A stretch of DNA of 6,264 bases, from the NCBI GenBank assembly GCA_003343815.1, contig QAKL01000077.1:1-6264 (forward strand), read 5' to 3'. Below the pieces are notes generated by a model, which saw only the letters and a list, made by a program, of their open reading frames with translations, was not told where the DNA came from and searched no databases. The position numbers were made by a program, and so were the translations under genes. The stretch is from Clostridiales bacterium (GTDB taxonomy: Bacteria; Bacillota; Peptococcia; Peptococcales; Peptococcaceae). Position 1 is the first letter of the stretch. The number at the start of each line of letters is the position of its first letter. This document shows positions 5,257 through 6,264 of the stretch, piece by piece.

Positions 5257-5293
5257 CTCTCCAGAAGAATCGCAAAAGGGATGTGAGGGAAAT

Positions 5294-5617
5294 ATGCGCA
5301 CAGCCATGCTGGGCTGGTTTATCGCCGGAATCGCGGTATTGGCGTTTCTGATTTTGTGGTTTTATACGTCTTATCGCGAGCTCGCGATAAGACGCGCGAC
5401 GTTAAAGGATATCGAAAGCCAGGTGAAAAAGCATAAGCTTTTGCTGATGCAGGAGCGCGGCGGCGAGTTTGATCAGGCGGCGCAAAAGCAGCTTGAAAGC
5501 AAGCTGATGGCGTTAGATGAAATCAGGCAAAGCTATAATGCGCTTTTAAAAAATCCCCTTTATGCGATTCCTGGATATATTTTGGGTTTTCACTCCGAGA
5601 GCGAGGACACGCTGTAG
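5294..5617 (+). CDS. Small single-pass membrane protein, resembles a shortened LemA
   Basis: This encodes 107 residues from the ATG at 5294, preceded by GAGGGA (5285-5290). One membrane helix lies at 6-26, followed by a charged, helical cytoplasmic region (27-85) with coiled-coil character. The C-terminal part, YNALLKNPLYAIPGYILGF (81-99), recalls the conserved LemA ending, in which YN is followed by a Pro about six residues later and then an aliphatic stretch ending in GF. The membrane helix followed by a helical region also fits LemA topology. LemA proteins are usually near 180-190 residues, so this would lack most of the middle helices. The resemblance is by eye only, and the function of LemA is itself unclear. 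Its divergent placement from a LytTR operon suggests regulation by that pair. The gene contains a perfect 28-bp palindrome at codons 24-34. Confidence 0.82.
   Translation: MRTAMLGWFIAGIAVLAFLILWFYTSYRELAIRRATLKDIESQVKKHKLLLMQERGGEFDQAAQKQLESKLMALDEIRQSYNALLKNPLYAIPGYILGFHSESEDTL
5367..5394. repeat. Perfect 28-bp palindrome inside the LemA-like gene
   Basis: The half-site CGTCTTATCGCGAG (5367-5380) is followed directly by its exact reverse complement (5381-5394). The symmetry breaks at the next pair (A5366, C5395). It contains two TCGCGA sites overlapping a central GAGCTC. In RNA it would form a hairpin of about 12 bp with a tetraloop, without a U run, so it is not a normal terminator. Confidence 0.9.
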
Positions 5618-5621
5618 CGTG
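5608..5621 (+). terminator. Weak hairpin over the stop codon of the LemA-like gene
   Basis: CACGC (5608-5612) pairs with GCGTG (5617-5621) around TGTA, and the TAG stop (5615-5617) lies in the loop. It is followed by ATTTTGCTTT, a broken T tract. The five-bp stem is short, so it probably allows substantial read-through into the next gene, which starts at 5673. Confidence 0.35.
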
Positions 5622-5672
5622 ATTTTGCTTTGGGCGAAAATATTTAATTTTTTATCGAAAGGAACGACACCA

Positions 5673-6264
5673 ATGAAAAGAAAAGCAGTAAGCATCATTT
5701 TGGCTCTGTGCCTGTTACTCACCTTGGCACCGATGGCTATGGCAGACGAGGGAAGTGCAAATGAGATCAGCACTTTTGAGCAATTACAACAAGCTTTCGC
5801 AAACGGCGGTACGTATACGCTGACAGACAATATCACCGTAGAAAGAGGCTTAATTTTAACAAGCAGTACACCTGCGCTGACCATTGACGGTGCAAATCAT
5901 ACTATCGCACCTAAAGTGACCGGATTAAATGAGCAGGGCATTGTCAATGATGGCGCTACAAAAATTGACAACCTTATTATCAATAGCGGCACTTTGACTT
6001 TGAAAAACTTGAACGTTTACGGCGGTAAAGGTCGGGCGATTTATAACAGAGGTACACTGGTTATGGAAAAAGTTTCGATAGAGCGCGCCAGTGGAACAGG
6101 TTATGGAGCAGGTTTATATAATGAAAGAATCAGCTCGAAAGCTCTGTTAACTGACTGCAATATCCGCAATAACACTACTACTTCAGCTGGAGGCGGCTTT
6201 TTTAACGACGGTATGCTGATCATGGAACGCTCTGCAGTGGTAGGAAACACCAATACCAGCGGAA
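5673..6264 (+). CDS. Secreted beta-helix repeat protein, adhesin-like; 3' part beyond window
   Basis: The first 197 codons are present and the frame is open to the window edge. The ATG at 5673 follows AAAGGA (5658-5663). Residues 1-24 are a classic signal peptide: MKRK, a hydrophobic core, then PMAMA with cleavage expected before DEG. Residues 33-60 (FEQLQQAFANGGTYTLTDNI) resemble the opening strand of right-handed parallel beta-helix domains. Imperfect rungs of about 20-27 residues follow, with turns such as IINSGTLTLKNL, AIYNRGTLVMEKV, GLYNERISSKALLTDC and GFFNDGMLIMERS, as in Pmp-like or pectate-lyase-fold surface proteins. No anchor can be seen because the C-terminus is missing. It lies 55 bases after the LemA-like gene with no strong terminator between them, so partial cotranscription is likely. 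A role in adhesion or the cell surface is inferred from the fold; catalytic activity cannot be excluded. Confidence 0.88.
   Translation, partial: MKRKAVSIILALCLLLTLAPMAMADEGSANEISTFEQLQQAFANGGTYTLTDNITVERGLILTSSTPALTIDGANHTIAPKVTGLNEQGIVNDGATKIDNLIINSGTLTLKNLNVYGGKGRAIYNRGTLVMEKVSIERASGTGYGAGLYNERISSKALLTDCNIRNNTTTSAGGGFFNDGMLIMERSAVVGNTNTSG

Noticed and set aside
5546..5884. Minus-strand open frame of 112 codons
   Set aside because: It crosses the end of the LemA-like gene and the start of the signal-peptide protein, both well supported on the plus strand; no promoter or ribosome site on the minus strand.
1..6264. CRISPR array, tRNA, rRNA, insertion sequence, riboswitch
   Set aside because: No regularly spaced repeats, cloverleaf sequences, transposase frames with terminal repeats or recognisable aptamer leaders were seen.

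Overview
The window looks like chromosomal DNA from a low-to-mid GC anaerobic Firmicute (Bacillota; Clostridia or Negativicutes cannot be separated from this piece). The grounds are a rubrerythrin, an AgrC/LytTR-type two-component pair, strong Shine-Dalgarno sites (GAGGTGAT, AGGAGG), sigma-A-type promoters and a Gram-positive-style signal peptide. All functional calls were made by reading the sequence; no database search was run.

Layout. Positions 1-63 hold the probable 3' tail of an upstream gene, closed by a strong terminator at 84-114. Positions 177-2403 are an AT-rich accessory block. It contains a promoter with a palindrome behind it, and a 422-residue protein of unknown family with a Cys-rich N-terminus and a hydrophobic helical hairpin. 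Convergent to this gene are two tandem paralogous four-helix membrane proteins that share almost identical first 22 residues. The convergent genes meet at one bidirectional terminator. The arrangement resembles a toxin with membrane immunity proteins, in particular the opposite-strand layout of pore-forming colicin immunity genes, but no family match supports this. It is the best candidate for an undescribed system here.

Positions 2449-3123 hold a rubrerythrin gene with its own promoter. The -10 box sits in the loop of a long inverted repeat that looks like an operator. Its terminator is shared with the convergent two-component operon (5121 down to 3122, minus strand): a LytTR response regulator followed by an AgrC-like GHKL histidine kinase, overlapping by one base at TGATG.

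From 5122 to 5293 lies a divergent control region with a promoter on each strand and TTACG repeats between them, two of them 21 bp apart. It drives the regulator leftward and, rightward, a 107-residue membrane-anchored protein that looks like a shortened LemA. Inside that gene is a perfect 28-bp palindrome. The window ends in a secreted beta-helix (adhesin-like) protein that runs off the edge. A plausible reading is that the kinase-regulator pair controls the adjacent cell-envelope genes; no peptide-signal gene is visible beside it.
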